A stretch of DNA of 64,000 nt from an uncultured Dermabacter sp. (GCA_947252755.1 CAMXWV010000012.1:8993-72992), one strand, 5' to 3'; positions 32,576-41,903 are shown, counted from the first letter of the stretch. Notes: a model not told the origin generated them from the letters alone. Program-made: numbers and translations.

Positions 32576-33454
32576 GTGCGGATCCGGCTCGATCTCGCCT
32601 ATGACGGCACCGACTTCAGCGGCTGGGGCATCCAACCGTCCCTGCGCACCGTGCAGGGCGAACTGGAACGCGGCCTGGCGCAGATCCTTCGCGAACAGGT
32701 CCGCGTGCACGTGGCCGGCCGCACCGACGCCGGTGTTCACGCCGCAGCCCAGACCGTGCACGCGGACATCAGCGAGGACGCGTGGGAGCGCCAGCCCGGC
32801 CGCTCCGACCGCACACCCAGCCAGGCGATGCTGCAGCGCCTGGCCGCGGTGCTGCCGCGCGATATCGCCGTCCACGCAGTCTCTGTGCCGCCCGACGGGT
32901 TCGACGCACGCTTCTCCGCCCTGGCCCGCCGCTACCGCTACCGGATCAGCGATGACCTGACCGGCCGTGACCCGCTGCGCCGCGATGTGCACCAGCACCG
33001 GCGCCGCCTGGATGCTGAGGCTATGAACACCGCCGCCCAGACGCTGGTGGGCGAGCATGACTTCCTCTCCTTCTGCCGGCCGCGCGAGGACGCCACCACG
33101 ATCCGCACCCTGCATGCAATCACCTGGCGGCGGATGCCGGATGATCCTGCGCTCGCGGATGCCGGGCTGGTGGTGGCTGATGTGGAGGCCGACGCGTTCT
33201 GCCACCACATGGTGCGCTCCATCGTGGGAGCGAGCGTGGCTGTGGGAGAGAGCCGCGCGGATGCGGACTGGATGGCGGCCCTGATCGCCACGCCGCGCCG
33301 TGACGCTGCCGGCAGCGCGCCGATGTTCGCCCCGCACGGGCTCACCCTGCAGGGGGTTGTGTACCCGGCGGATGAGCAGCTTGCTGCACGCGCTGAGCAG
33401 ACCCGGGGGAAGCGGGGAAGCACCTGGGTGCGGGAGCGGGCGCGTCGGCAGTGA
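32576..33454 (+). CDS. truA: tRNA pseudouridine(38-40) synthase
   Basis: Makes pseudouridine at positions 38-40 of the anticodon arm of tRNAs. Catalytic Asp is in VAGRTDAGVHA, and RRYRYRI and HHMVRSIVG are conserved family segments. The product has 292 residues. Start GTG 32576. In many actinobacteria truA directly follows rplQ; here it is 20 kb downstream, still next to rplM-rpsI. A hairpin (33473-33512) follows its stop. Confidence 0.95.
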   Translation: MRIRLDLAYDGTDFSGWGIQPSLRTVQGELERGLAQILREQVRVHVAGRTDAGVHAAAQTVHADISEDAWERQPGRSDRTPSQAMLQRLAAVLPRDIAVHAVSVPPDGFDARFSALARRYRYRISDDLTGRDPLRRDVHQHRRRLDAEAMNTAAQTLVGEHDFLSFCRPREDATTIRTLHAITWRRMPDDPALADAGLVVADVEADAFCHHMVRSIVGASVAVGESRADADWMAALIATPRRDAAGSAPMFAPHGLTLQGVVYPADEQLAARAEQTRGKRGSTWVRERARRQ

Positions 33455-33472
33455 CCGGGGAAGGGAGACGCC

Positions 33473-33512
33473 GCCGGGGTGTGAGGGATCACTCCGTGAT
33501 GTCATCCCCGGC
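33473..33512 (+). terminator. Hairpin between truA and the rplM promoter
   Basis: GCCGGGG (33473-33479) pairs with CCCCGGC (33506-33512), and ATCAC/GTGAT inside forms a second stem. No T-run follows, so it is a weak terminator at best. The -35 box of the rplM promoter starts four bases later. Confidence 0.4.
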
Positions 33513-33515
33513 TCG

Positions 33516-33545
33516 TTGACCCGCCAGTTTCGCCGCCGGTACAGT
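33516..33545 (+). promoter_or_regulatory. Promoter of rplM-rpsI
   Basis: TTGACC (33516-33521) and TACAGT (33540-33545) are 18 bp apart, a good SigA-type match. Transcription would start near 33552, leaving a leader of about 210 bases before rplM. Confidence 0.65.
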
Positions 33546-33551
33546 GGACTG

Positions 33552-33764
33552 CTGTTGTGCCATGAATGCGCGCCTCAACGCAGCCGAAATCTCACGCCGG
33601 CGCGAGCGGGCTCCTCACACGCATTCGCGCGTCGGTGACCCGATGCCAGCACAGCGCTTTATGGTCATGCTTTGAACCAAAGGAAGCGTGTCCACGGTCC
33701 ATTCGAACCGTGCCCGTTCAGTGCTCTGCGCTGCGGGCACAACACACGAGAGAAGAAGGCACGA
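33552..33764 (+). promoter_or_regulatory. rplM leader region
   Basis: About 210 bases without a credible gene; the open frame that extends rplM upstream to 33672 is unlike L13. A 6-bp stem CACGGT/ACCGTG (33693-33712) with an 8-base loop is present. A long leader on a ribosomal-protein operon could be autoregulatory, but I cannot name a family. Confidence 0.4.
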
Positions 33765-34208
33765 GTGCGTACGTTCACCCCGAAGCCCGGCGATGTCGAG
33801 CGCTCCTGGTACGTCATTGACGCAACTGATGTCGTCCTCGGCCGGCTCGCTTCCCAGGCTGCTCAACTGCTCCGCGGCAAGCACAAGCCGGTCTTCGCAC
33901 CCCACGTGGATGCAGGCGACTTCGTCATCATCATCAACGCAGACAAGGTTGCCCTGACCGGCAACAAGCGGGAGCAGAAGCTGGCCTACCGCCACACCGG
34001 CTACCCGGGCGGTCTGCGGTCCGTCAAATACTCCGAGCTGCTCGAGAAGCGCCCTGAGCGCGCCATCGAGAAGGCTGTCAAGGGCATGCTGCCGAAGAAC
34101 AAGCTGGCTGATGCTCAGATCAAGAAGCTCAAGGTCTACGCGGGCGCTGAGCACCCGCACCAGGCACAGCAGCCTGTTGAGTTCACCATCGACCAGATTG
34201 CGCAGTAA
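33765..34208 (+). CDS. rplM: 50S ribosomal protein L13
   Basis: Early-assembly protein of the large subunit. GTG 33765 was chosen: it gives 147 residues and the N-terminus MRTFTPKPGDVERSWYVIDA, almost the same as in other actinobacteria, and AGAAGAAGG lies just upstream. DVVLGRLASQAA and HTGYPGGL are conserved. Eleven bases separate it from rpsI. Confidence 0.97.
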   Translation: MRTFTPKPGDVERSWYVIDATDVVLGRLASQAAQLLRGKHKPVFAPHVDAGDFVIIINADKVALTGNKREQKLAYRHTGYPGGLRSVKYSELLEKRPERAIEKAVKGMLPKNKLADAQIKKLKVYAGAEHPHQAQQPVEFTIDQIAQ

Positions 34209-34218
34209 GAGGTAAACC

Positions 34219-34713
34219 GTGGCTGAAGACACCAGCACCCCCGTTGAGGAATTCGAGGGCGACGCCTCGACCTACAGCACCGAATCCACCGAGACCGCTG
34301 AAGTCGGCTCCGGCAAGTCCGCTTCCGCACCCGGCTACGGCACCGGTCGCCGCAAGCGTGCGATCGCTCGCGTCCGCCTGACTCCCGGCTCCGGCCAGTG
34401 GCAGGTCAACGGCCGCAGCCTTGAGGAGTTCTTCCCGAACAAGCTGCACCAGCAGGAAGTGAACGACCCGTTCACGCTGCTGGACCTTCAGGGCCGTTTC
34501 GACGCGTTCGTCCGCGTTGAGGGCGGCGGCCCGTCGGGCCAGGCTGGCGCTGTGCGCCTGGGCGTGGCACGCGCACTGAACGAGATCGACGTTGAGGCCA
34601 ACCGCCCGGCACTGAAGAAGGCCGGCTTCCTCACCCGCGATGCCCGCGTGCCGGAGCGTAAGAAGCCGGGTCTGAAGAAGGCTCGTAAGGCACCGCAGTT
34701 CTCGAAGCGCTGA
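34219..34713 (+). CDS. rpsI: 30S ribosomal protein S9 with acidic N-terminal extension
   Basis: S9 reaches the P site with its basic C-terminal tail. The domain starts near residue 40 (YGTGRRKRAIARVRL) and ends KKARKAPQFSKR, whose last residues contact P-site tRNA. Residues 1-38 are an acidic Ser/Thr/Glu-rich tail common in actinobacterial S9. Total 164 residues. Second gene of the rplM operon. Confidence 0.97.
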   Translation: MAEDTSTPVEEFEGDASTYSTESTETAEVGSGKSASAPGYGTGRRKRAIARVRLTPGSGQWQVNGRSLEEFFPNKLHQQEVNDPFTLLDLQGRFDAFVRVEGGGPSGQAGAVRLGVARALNEIDVEANRPALKKAGFLTRDARVPERKKPGLKKARKAPQFSKR

Positions 34714-34898
34714 TCCCAGCTCTTCCCCTGCGCACGGACACCGTCCAGCATCTGCTGGGCGGTGTTCTGCTGTTCCAGGGTGGGGTGTGCTCCCCAGGTG
34801 AAGTGCGCAGAGGTGAGGTGCGCGCGCAGGAGCGGCGAGTAGGATAGGACGGATTCTGATGACCTACCGGACCCAGTGATTCGACCCCTGGAGGAATA

Positions 34899-36251
34899 AT
34901 GGTGAGACTCTTCGGCACCGATGGTGTGCGCGGACTGGCGAATAAGGACATCACCGCGGAGCTTGCCGTTGAGCTCGCTGTGGCCGCAGCCCATGTGCTT
35001 GGTGATCTCGGCGCCTTCCGCGAGGACGGCAAGCGGCCCCGCGCAATCGTGGCGCACGACCCTCGCCCCTCGGGAGACTTCATCTCCGCTGCCATCTGCG
35101 CCGGCCTCGCTTCCGCGGGAGTGGATGTGCTGGATGCCGGGGTGCTGCCCACCCCGGGCCTGGCCTTCCTGGTGGACTCCTCCGAAGCGGATCTCGGCGT
35201 GATGATCTCCGCCTCCCATAACCCCCACCCGGACAACGGCATCAAGTTCGTGGCGCGTGGCGGCACGAAGCTGCCCGATGAGGTGGAGGATGCGATTGAG
35301 GCGCGGCTCAACGAGGCGTGGGAGCGCCCGCAGGGCACTGCCGTGGGCAGCATCTCCCGCTACGAGGGCGCGGTGGACGAATACGTGGAGCACCTGCTCT
35401 CCACCCTGGACGTGTCCCTTGACGGCGTGACCGTGGTGGCTGACTGCGCCAACGGCGCCGCGTTCGAAACCGGCCCGAAGGTGCTGGAGCGCGCTGGCGC
35501 CACCGTGCACATCATCGGCGACCGCACCGACGGCAAGCAGATCAATGAGAACATCGGCTCCACCCATCTTGAGCAGCTGCAGGCCGCGGTGAAGGAGAAG
35601 GGGGCGGATGTGGGCGTTGCCTTCGATGGGGACGCGGACCGCTGCCTGGCCGTGGATGAGCACGGCGACGTGATCGACGGCGATCAGATCATGGGCATCC
35701 TGGCGCTTGCTCTCAAGGAGAAGGGCGCCCTTGCCAATGACACGCTCGTGGTCACGGTGATGTCCAACCTGGGCCTTCGCCTCGCTATGCGCGATCACGG
35801 GATCCGCACCGCGCTTACCGCGGTGGGCGACCGGTACGTGCTGGAGGAGATGACCTTCGCCGGGCACAAGCTCGGCGGTGAGCAGTCCGGACACGTCATC
35901 ATGAGCGACTATGCCACCACCGGTGATGGTCAGCTGACCGCGCTGCACCTGCTGCAGCGGATGGTGGTGACGAAGAAGAGCGCGTCGGAGCTGGCGGCGG
36001 TGATGACCCGGATGCCGCAGGCGCTGATCAACGTCAGGGGCGTGGATAAGACCCGTGCGAACATTGACGCGGGCGTGATGGACGCGGTGGAGCAGGCAGA
36101 GCAGGAGCTTGGTGAGAACGGTCGGGTGCTGCTGCGGCCTTCCGGCACCGAGCCGGTGGTGCGCGTGATGGTGGAAGCTCCCACCGATGCGGACGCCAGC
36201 CGCGTGTGCGAGTCCTTGGCGGCCGTGGTCAAGGACCGTCTGGCGCTCTGA
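34899..36251 (+). CDS. glmM: Phosphoglucosamine mutase
   Basis: Interconverts glucosamine 6-phosphate and 1-phosphate for UDP-GlcNAc and so peptidoglycan. The phosphorylated Ser106 is in ISASHNPHPDNGIKF, the metal loop is FDGDADRC, and LRPSGTEPVVRVMVE binds phosphate. The 450-residue length is usual. GGAGGAATA precedes the ATG. TAGGAT (34839-34844) may be its -10 box. glmS at 37612 makes its substrate. Confidence 0.97.
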   Translation: MVRLFGTDGVRGLANKDITAELAVELAVAAAHVLGDLGAFREDGKRPRAIVAHDPRPSGDFISAAICAGLASAGVDVLDAGVLPTPGLAFLVDSSEADLGVMISASHNPHPDNGIKFVARGGTKLPDEVEDAIEARLNEAWERPQGTAVGSISRYEGAVDEYVEHLLSTLDVSLDGVTVVADCANGAAFETGPKVLERAGATVHIIGDRTDGKQINENIGSTHLEQLQAAVKEKGADVGVAFDGDADRCLAVDEHGDVIDGDQIMGILALALKEKGALANDTLVVTVMSNLGLRLAMRDHGIRTALTAVGDRYVLEEMTFAGHKLGGEQSGHVIMSDYATTGDGQLTALHLLQRMVVTKKSASELAAVMTRMPQALINVRGVDKTRANIDAGVMDAVEQAEQELGENGRVLLRPSGTEPVVRVMVEAPTDADASRVCESLAAVVKDRLAL

Positions 36252-36299
36252 GACGCGGCCTTCCCGCTACGGGGTCGCGCTGCTGGGAACGGGGGATGA

Positions 36300-36476
36300 A
36301 TGCATCAGCTGCGGATTCTGCTGCTGATTCTGGCGCTGATCGGCTGTGTGCTCAGCGCGCTGGCACGCCGGCTCGGCGTCCCCGACGCCGCGGCCCGCAG
36401 GATCCGCCTGGGGGCGATCAGCTTGGCGGTGATCAGCATCGGCACGTTCTGGCTGCTGGTGGCGATTGAGAGCTGA
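36300..36476 (+). CDS. Small two-helix membrane protein
   Basis: A 58-residue frame starting MHQLRILLLILALIGCVLSA and ending FWLLVAIES. Two hydrophobic stretches (about 4-20 and 35-55) flank a basic loop with RRLG and ARRIR, the look of a real small membrane protein. GGGGGA lies just upstream. It is 48 bases after glmM and five bases before the convergent coaA stop. An overlapping frame from ATG 36296 is unlike any protein. No family recognised. Confidence 0.55.
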   Translation: MHQLRILLLILALIGCVLSALARRLGVPDAAARRIRLGAISLAVISIGTFWLLVAIES

Positions 36477-36481
36477 CGCGC

Positions 36482-37486
36482 TCAGATCCGCCGCAGCAGA
36501 ACCGAATGCACCTGGTGGTCCGCGCCCTTGCGGAGGATCAGATCAGCGCGAGCCCGTGACGGCTGCACGTTCTCCCGCAGGTTCGGTCCGTTGATCGAAT
36601 CCCAGATCTGGGAGGCAGTGCGCACGGCTTCCTCATCGGAGAGCGACGCGTACTTGTGGAAATAGGCGCGCGGATGCCCGAACGCGGTTTCCCGCAGCTG
36701 CAGGAAGCGGTCGATGTACCAGCGGCGCACATCCTCCTCCCGCGCATCCACGTACACGGAGAAGTCGAAGAAGTCTGAAACGGCGATGCCCATCCGCCCA
36801 TCGGGCCGCTGCTGAGGCGCCTGCAGCACGTTCAGCCCTTCCACGATCAGCACGTCCGGCCGAGTGACCACAGTGTGCTGATCCGGCACGATGTCATAGG
36901 AATGGTGCGAATACACCGGGGCCAGAACCTGGTCATGGCCGCTCTTCACGTCCGTGATGAAGGTCAGCAGTGCCCGCCGGTCGTAGGATTCCGGGAAGCC
37001 TTTGCGATGCAGGATGCCGCGGCGCTCCAGCTCAGCGGTGGGGTACAGGAACCCGTCCGTGGTCACGAGCTGCACGCGCGGCGTCTCCGGCCAGCGCGCC
37101 GTCAGCTCGCGCAGGAGGCGCGCCGTGGTGGATTTGCCCACTGCCACTGAACCCGCCACACCGATCACGAACGGGGTGCGCTGAGCGGACTCGTGGAGGA
37201 ACTCATTGCGCACCTGACGCAGCGTTTGCGCATTCTGCACCTGCAGGTTGAGCAGGCGGGAGATCGGCCGGTACACGGTGTTCACCTCCTCCATGTCCAT
37301 CTCATCGCCGAGTCCGCGCAGGGTTTCGATCTCTGCAGCGGTCAGCGGCAGCGGCGTTTCACCGGAGAGGGCAGCCCAGTCACGGCGGGAGATCTCCGTG
37401 AACGGGGAGAGGGATGAGCGGGCGGAGTGCGAGTCGGTCACCGCTCCAGTCTCCCACGCACCGGTTGTCCATGTGCCGGTGCTCAT
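36482..37486 (-). CDS. coaA: Pantothenate kinase, type I
   Basis: First step of coenzyme A synthesis: phosphorylates pantothenate. The P-loop is in VIGVAGSVAVGKSTTARLL at about 109-123; TTDGFLYP and the DFSVYVDA segment are conserved in CoaA. At 334 residues it is about 15 longer than usual; a GTG at residue 16 (VTDSHSARS) is a possible start. Usually feedback-inhibited by CoA. Convergent with the small membrane protein gene, divergent from glmS. Confidence 0.95.
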   Translation of the reverse strand: MSTGTWTTGAWETGAVTDSHSARSSLSPFTEISRRDWAALSGETPLPLTAAEIETLRGLGDEMDMEEVNTVYRPISRLLNLQVQNAQTLRQVRNEFLHESAQRTPFVIGVAGSVAVGKSTTARLLRELTARWPETPRVQLVTTDGFLYPTAELERRGILHRKGFPESYDRRALLTFITDVKSGHDQVLAPVYSHHSYDIVPDQHTVVTRPDVLIVEGLNVLQAPQQRPDGRMGIAVSDFFDFSVYVDAREEDVRRWYIDRFLQLRETAFGHPRAYFHKYASLSDEEAVRTASQIWDSINGPNLRENVQPSRARADLILRKGADHQVHSVLLRRI

Positions 37487-37598
37487 TTCTGCGCGGTCTC
37501 ACCCCGCTCAGAGCACACCTGCGCACCACCGCGCTGAACGTGATCATGCACTCGCAGAAAGTCCCCGCTCGTCCCGTGGAGCAGCCGCTCAGCACCGT

Positions 37599-37604
37599 TA
37601 TCGT
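37599..37604 (+). promoter_or_regulatory. -10 box of glmS
   Basis: TATCGT ends seven bases before ATG 37612, so the mRNA should be leaderless. No clear -35 box upstream. Confidence 0.45.
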
Positions 37605-37611
37605 GGTCGCC

Positions 37612-39480
37612 ATGTGTGGAATCGTTGGATACGCCGGACCGCTGAACGCTGATCGCACCAGCCGTCCGATCGATACTGTTCTTGCCGGCCTGACCCGCCT
37701 GGAATACCGGGGATATGACTCCGCGGGCGTGGCTGTGCTCGGCGAGAACGGCGTGGAGATCTTCAAGAAGGCAGGCAAGATCGCGAACCTCAAGGAGCGC
37801 GTTGCCGGCCATGAGCAGAGCGCCTCGGCCGTGGCGATCGGCCACACCCGCTGGGCCACCCACGGCGGCCCCACCGACCAGAACGCCCACCCCCACCGCG
37901 GCGGCCTCAACGGCGAGCTTGCGCTGGTGCACAACGGCATCATCGAGAACTTCGCGCCGCTGAAGCAGGAGCTGCTGGATGAGGGATATGAGTTCCTCTC
38001 CGAAACGGACTCCGAGGTGGCCGCGCACCTGGTTGCCCGCGCCTTCGCTGACACGAAGGACCTCACCGCTGCGATGCAGCAGGTGGTGAGCCGTCTGGAG
38101 GGCGCCTTCACTCTGCTGGCTGTGCACGAGTCCGCGCCGGACCGTGTGGTGGCCGCCCGCCGCAACTCGCCGCTGGTGGTGGGCCTGGGCGAGGGTGAGA
38201 ACTTCCTGGGCTCTGACGTGGCCGCGTTCATCGACTCCACCAAGGAAGCGCTGGAGATCGGCCAGGACCAGATCGTCACCGTCACCGCTGACTCGGTGGA
38301 GGTCATCGAGTTCGACGGCACCCCCGTGCCGAACCCCACCCGCTACACCATCGAATGGGACGCGGAAGCCGCCCAGAAGTCCGGGTATGCCTCCTTCATG
38401 GCGAAGGAGATCCACGAGCAGGCCCAGGCCATTGCGGACACCCTGGTGGGCCGTTTCGTGGACGGCCGCCTCACCCTGGAGGACATGCTGATCGACGAGT
38501 CCGTGCTGCGCAGCGTGGACAAGATCATTGTGGTGGCCTGCGGCACCGCCGCCAATGCCGGCGAAGTGGTGAAGTACGCAATCGAACACTGGTGCCGCAT
38601 CCCGGTGGAAGTGGAGCTCGCCCACGAGTTCCGCTACCGCGACCCGATCGTCAGTGAGAAAACGCTTGTGGTGGCGATCTCCCAGTCCGGAGAGACGATG
38701 GACACCCTGATGGCCGTGCGCCACGCGAAGGAGCAGGGTGCGAAGGTGGTGGCGATCTGCAATACCCGCGGCTCCACCATCCCCCGCGAGTCCGACGCGG
38801 CCATCTACCTCAATGTGGGTCCGGAGATCGCGGTGGCCTCCACCAAGGCCTACTTGGGTCAGATCTCCGCCTGCTACCTGCTGGGCCTGTATCTGGCGCA
38901 GGTGCGCGGCAACTTCTACGGCGATGAGATCCAAGCGGTCCTTGCGGACCTTGAGCAGATCCCCGCGAAAATCCAGGAAGTGCTGGATAACTCCCACCAG
39001 GTGGAGCAGATCGCCCAGGACATGGTGGATGCCACGAGTGTGCTGTTCCTGGGGCGTCACGTGGGCTACCCGACCGCGCTCGAAGGCGCGCTCAAGCTGA
39101 AGGAGATCGCCTACATCCATGCGGAGGGCTTCGCCGCCGGCGAGCTCAAGCACGGGCCGATCGCCCTGGTGGAAGAAGGCCAGCCGGTGTTCGTGGTGGT
39201 GCCGTCCCCGCGGGGACGGGATGTGCTGCACGCGAAGGTGGTGTCCAACATCCAGGAGGTGCGCGCTCGCGGTGCCCGCACCCTGGTGATCGCCGAGGAA
39301 GGGGATGAGGACGTGCTGCCCTACTCGGATGTGGTGATCCGCTACCCGCAGACCCGCACCCTGTTCGCTCCGCTGCTGACGATCATTCCGCTGCAGATCT
39401 TCGCGTGTGAGCTCGCCACCGCGAAGGGCCTGGATGTGGACCAGCCGCGCAATCTTGCGAAGTCGGTCACAGTCGAATGA
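37612..39480 (+). CDS. glmS: Glucosamine-fructose-6-phosphate aminotransferase (isomerizing)
   Basis: Makes glucosamine 6-phosphate from fructose 6-phosphate and glutamine, the entry to amino-sugar synthesis. ATG 37612 gives MCGIVGYAG, where Cys becomes the N-terminal nucleophile after Met removal; the open frame further upstream cannot be right for that reason. Two SIS domains follow (CGTAANAGEVVKYAIE; LGRHVGYPTALEGALKLKE), ending LAKSVTVE. 622 residues. No ribosome-binding site is visible, in line with the leaderless arrangement; no glmS riboswitch-like region is seen. Confidence 0.97.
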   Translation: MCGIVGYAGPLNADRTSRPIDTVLAGLTRLEYRGYDSAGVAVLGENGVEIFKKAGKIANLKERVAGHEQSASAVAIGHTRWATHGGPTDQNAHPHRGGLNGELALVHNGIIENFAPLKQELLDEGYEFLSETDSEVAAHLVARAFADTKDLTAAMQQVVSRLEGAFTLLAVHESAPDRVVAARRNSPLVVGLGEGENFLGSDVAAFIDSTKEALEIGQDQIVTVTADSVEVIEFDGTPVPNPTRYTIEWDAEAAQKSGYASFMAKEIHEQAQAIADTLVGRFVDGRLTLEDMLIDESVLRSVDKIIVVACGTAANAGEVVKYAIEHWCRIPVEVELAHEFRYRDPIVSEKTLVVAISQSGETMDTLMAVRHAKEQGAKVVAICNTRGSTIPRESDAAIYLNVGPEIAVASTKAYLGQISACYLLGLYLAQVRGNFYGDEIQAVLADLEQIPAKIQEVLDNSHQVEQIAQDMVDATSVLFLGRHVGYPTALEGALKLKEIAYIHAEGFAAGELKHGPIALVEEGQPVFVVVPSPRGRDVLHAKVVSNIQEVRARGARTLVIAEEGDEDVLPYSDVVIRYPQTRTLFAPLLTIIPLQIFACELATAKGLDVDQPRNLAKSVTVE

Positions 39481-39570
39481 GGTCGGTGAGCTGACACCCA
39501 CGCTGTGCCACCTGTGCGGTGAGCACAGTGGGGTGAGAGACCGCGTCGGAGGGTGATGCGCAAGGGGCGG

Positions 39571-39576
39571 TAGACT
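39571..39576 (+). promoter_or_regulatory. -10 box of acpS
   Basis: TAGACT ends six bases before ATG 39583, predicting a leaderless transcript for acpS and the genes behind it. Confidence 0.5.
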
Positions 39577-39582
39577 GCTGGC

Positions 39583-40005
39583 ATGTCTACCGCCCCTTCC
39601 GAGGATTCGGAGCCGGAGCTCGCGTTCGAGCCCGGCGCGGAGTCGATCATCACGGGTGTGGGCGTGGACATCGTTGATATCGACCGATTCGAGGAGATGC
39701 TTCAGCGCACTCCACGGCTGAAACAGCGCCTGTTCGCCCCCGAAGAGCGGGACTTGTCACTGGCATCGCTGGCTGCGCGCGCGGCCGCGAAGGAAGCCGC
39801 CGGGAAAGCCCTTGGCAACCCGGGAGAGCTGTCCTGGCAGGATGTGGTGGTTCGCAAAACCGCCGCGAACCGGCCCTACCTGGTGCTGCGCGGCGCTGCT
39901 CGACGCACCGCGCTCACGCTCGGCGTGACGGCCCTGCACCTCTCGCTCAGCCATGACGGCCGCCTTGCCACCGCAATGGTGACGGCCGAGAAAAGGAAGA
40001 CCTGA
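39583..40005 (+). CDS. acpS: Holo-acyl-carrier-protein synthase
   Basis: Transfers 4'-phosphopantetheine from CoA to acyl carrier proteins. The metal-binding Asp is in GVGVDIVDIDRFEEML and the second motif is AARAAAKEAAGKALG. The 140 residues include about 20 extra acidic residues at the N-terminus. It heads a run acpS, alr-tsaE, tsaB, rimI, each overlapping or nearly touching the next. The NAD(P)HX repair gene often found after acpS is missing. Confidence 0.95.
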   Translation: MSTAPSEDSEPELAFEPGAESIITGVGVDIVDIDRFEEMLQRTPRLKQRLFAPEERDLSLASLAARAAAKEAAGKALGNPGELSWQDVVVRKTAANRPYLVLRGAARRTALTLGVTALHLSLSHDGRLATAMVTAEKRKT

Positions 40006-41903
40006 TGACGCAGACCATCCCCACCTCCTCACTCGTTGCGGAGGACATGGCGCTTGTGCCGAACCGGGCACGCGTGTCGATGGAGGCGATCCGCCACAAT
40101 GCTTCCCAGATCAGCAGCCTGCTGGACGAGCAGACCGCGCTCATGGCCGTGGTCAAGGCGGACGCGTATTCCCACGGCATGATCGAGGCCGCGTCGGCAG
40201 CCATCGCCGGCGGCGCCACCTGGCTGGGGGTTGCCCATCCCGCATCCGCGCTCGCCCTGACGGACGCAGGCTTCGATGTTCCGATCCTCACCTGGCTGTT
40301 CGAACCGCACACCGCGCAGCAGACGTTGCCGCGTGTGGTGGAAGCCGGCATCGACGTGGCCGTGGGCTCACTGGACATGCTGGAGCTTGTGATCGAAGCG
40401 GGCCGCCGCGTGGACCGCCGCGCCCGCGTGCACCTGAAGATCGACACCGGCATGGGCCGCGGCGGAGTGCTGCCCAGTGAGCTCACCGCGCTTGCCACCC
40501 TGCTGCGCCTATCGGATCACGCCCACCTGGTGGGCGCGATGAGCCACCTGCATTCAGCGGATGTGCTGGGCTCACCGAGCATCGACGCGCAGGCGGAGAT
40601 CTTCGCCGCTGCCTGTGATGCGATGAGCGAGGAGCTCGGTCCGATCCCGCTGCGCCATCTGGCGAACACTGCGGCCACGCTGAGCCGGCCCGATCTGCAC
40701 TTGGACATGGTGCGGGTGGGCATCGGCATGTACGGTCTGCCGCCGGTGCCCACTGACCTGGACCTGCGCCCGGCGATGACGCTCAGCTCCCGCCTTGCCA
40801 TGGTGAAGCATGTGCCGGCCGGGTCTCACACGGGCTACGGCGCGCTGCACGAGTTCGACTCGGATACGAACCTGGGCCTGGTGCCGATCGGTTACGCGGA
40901 CGGTCTGCACCGCACCACTTCCGGCCGCGGCCGGGTGCTGGTCCGCACTGACGGCGGCCCGCAGTCCGCTCAGCAGGTGGGGCGCCTATCCATGGACCAG
41001 CTGGTGGTGGACCTGGGAGCGGACACGGAAGCGCGCCCGGGCGATGAAGTGATCATCTTCGGGGATCCATCCGCGATCGAGGGTGCCCCCACCGCGGAGG
41101 AGTGGGCCACGGCGGCCGACACGATCTCCTACGAGATCCTCACCTGTGTGTGCAGTCGCGTGGCCCGCGTGACCCTGCCGCTGGAGGCGGACGAGGAGCC
41201 GGCTGAAGCCGAAGAACGCGCCGACGCGGAGACGCCTGAGCCGGCGCCGGAGGCTGCTGCCGTGCCCGCGGACGCTGTCAGTGCCGAGGCCCAGGGCCAT
41301 GAGACGCAGGTGCAGGCCGCCGCCGAAACCGGCAGTGACTGGCAGGTGGTTCCGCAGGTGCACACGCTGAGCCTGCAGACCTACAGCGCGGAGGAGACCC
41401 GCCGGGTTGCGCAACAGCTCGCGGTTGACGCACGCGCGGGTGACCTGATTGTTCTGGACGGTCCGCTCGGGGCCGGCAAAACCACCTTTACCCAGGGCTT
41501 TGCCACACAGCTGAACGTGCGCGGCGCCATCTCCTCACCCACCTTCGTGATCTCCCGAGTGCACCCGGCTCTTGATGGCGGACCGGACCTGGTGCACGTG
41601 GATGCCTACCGTCTGGAGGACGACTGGGACATCGAGGATCTTGACCTCGACTCCGACCTGGAGGAGTCGATCATGCTGGTGGAGTGGGGCCGCGACCGCG
41701 TGGAGCATCTCGCTTCCAGCTATGTGACTGTTGAGCTCATCCGCCCGGGCAGCGCAGCGAACGAAGATCCTGACGATCTTGACGAGCCGCGCACCATCCG
41801 CCTCACCTTCGTGGGTGCACGCTATGCCGAGGCGGACCTGGAAGCGCTCGCGGGCCGCTTGAGCGATGCTGGCTTGATCGTGCACAGCGAGGACGGCGCA
41901 TGA
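40005..41903 (+). CDS. alr-tsaE: Fusion of alanine racemase and TsaE
   Basis: One continuous 632-residue protein. Residues 1-390 are alanine racemase: PLP-binding Lys51 in AVVKADAYSHG and catalytic Tyr near 279 in HTGYGALHEF; it makes D-Ala for peptidoglycan. About 393-445 is an Ala/Glu/Pro-rich linker. From about 450 on is TsaE, the ATPase of tRNA t6A synthesis, with its P-loop GPLGAGKTTFTQGF near 485-498 and SSPTF following. The frame shows no break. acpS overlaps its start by one base and tsaB its end by four. Confidence 0.93.
   Translation: MTQTIPTSSLVAEDMALVPNRARVSMEAIRHNASQISSLLDEQTALMAVVKADAYSHGMIEAASAAIAGGATWLGVAHPASALALTDAGFDVPILTWLFEPHTAQQTLPRVVEAGIDVAVGSLDMLELVIEAGRRVDRRARVHLKIDTGMGRGGVLPSELTALATLLRLSDHAHLVGAMSHLHSADVLGSPSIDAQAEIFAAACDAMSEELGPIPLRHLANTAATLSRPDLHLDMVRVGIGMYGLPPVPTDLDLRPAMTLSSRLAMVKHVPAGSHTGYGALHEFDSDTNLGLVPIGYADGLHRTTSGRGRVLVRTDGGPQSAQQVGRLSMDQLVVDLGADTEARPGDEVIIFGDPSAIEGAPTAEEWATAADTISYEILTCVCSRVARVTLPLEADEEPAEAEERADAETPEPAPEAAAVPADAVSAEAQGHETQVQAAAETGSDWQVVPQVHTLSLQTYSAEETRRVAQQLAVDARAGDLIVLDGPLGAGKTTFTQGFATQLNVRGAISSPTFVISRVHPALDGGPDLVHVDAYRLEDDWDIEDLDLDSDLEESIMLVEWGRDRVEHLASSYVTVELIRPGSAANEDPDDLDEPRTIRLTFVGARYAEADLEALAGRLSDAGLIVHSEDGA

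Noticed and set aside
37483..39501. 672-codon minus-strand frame across glmS
   Set aside because: Antisense of glmS, no recognisable domain.
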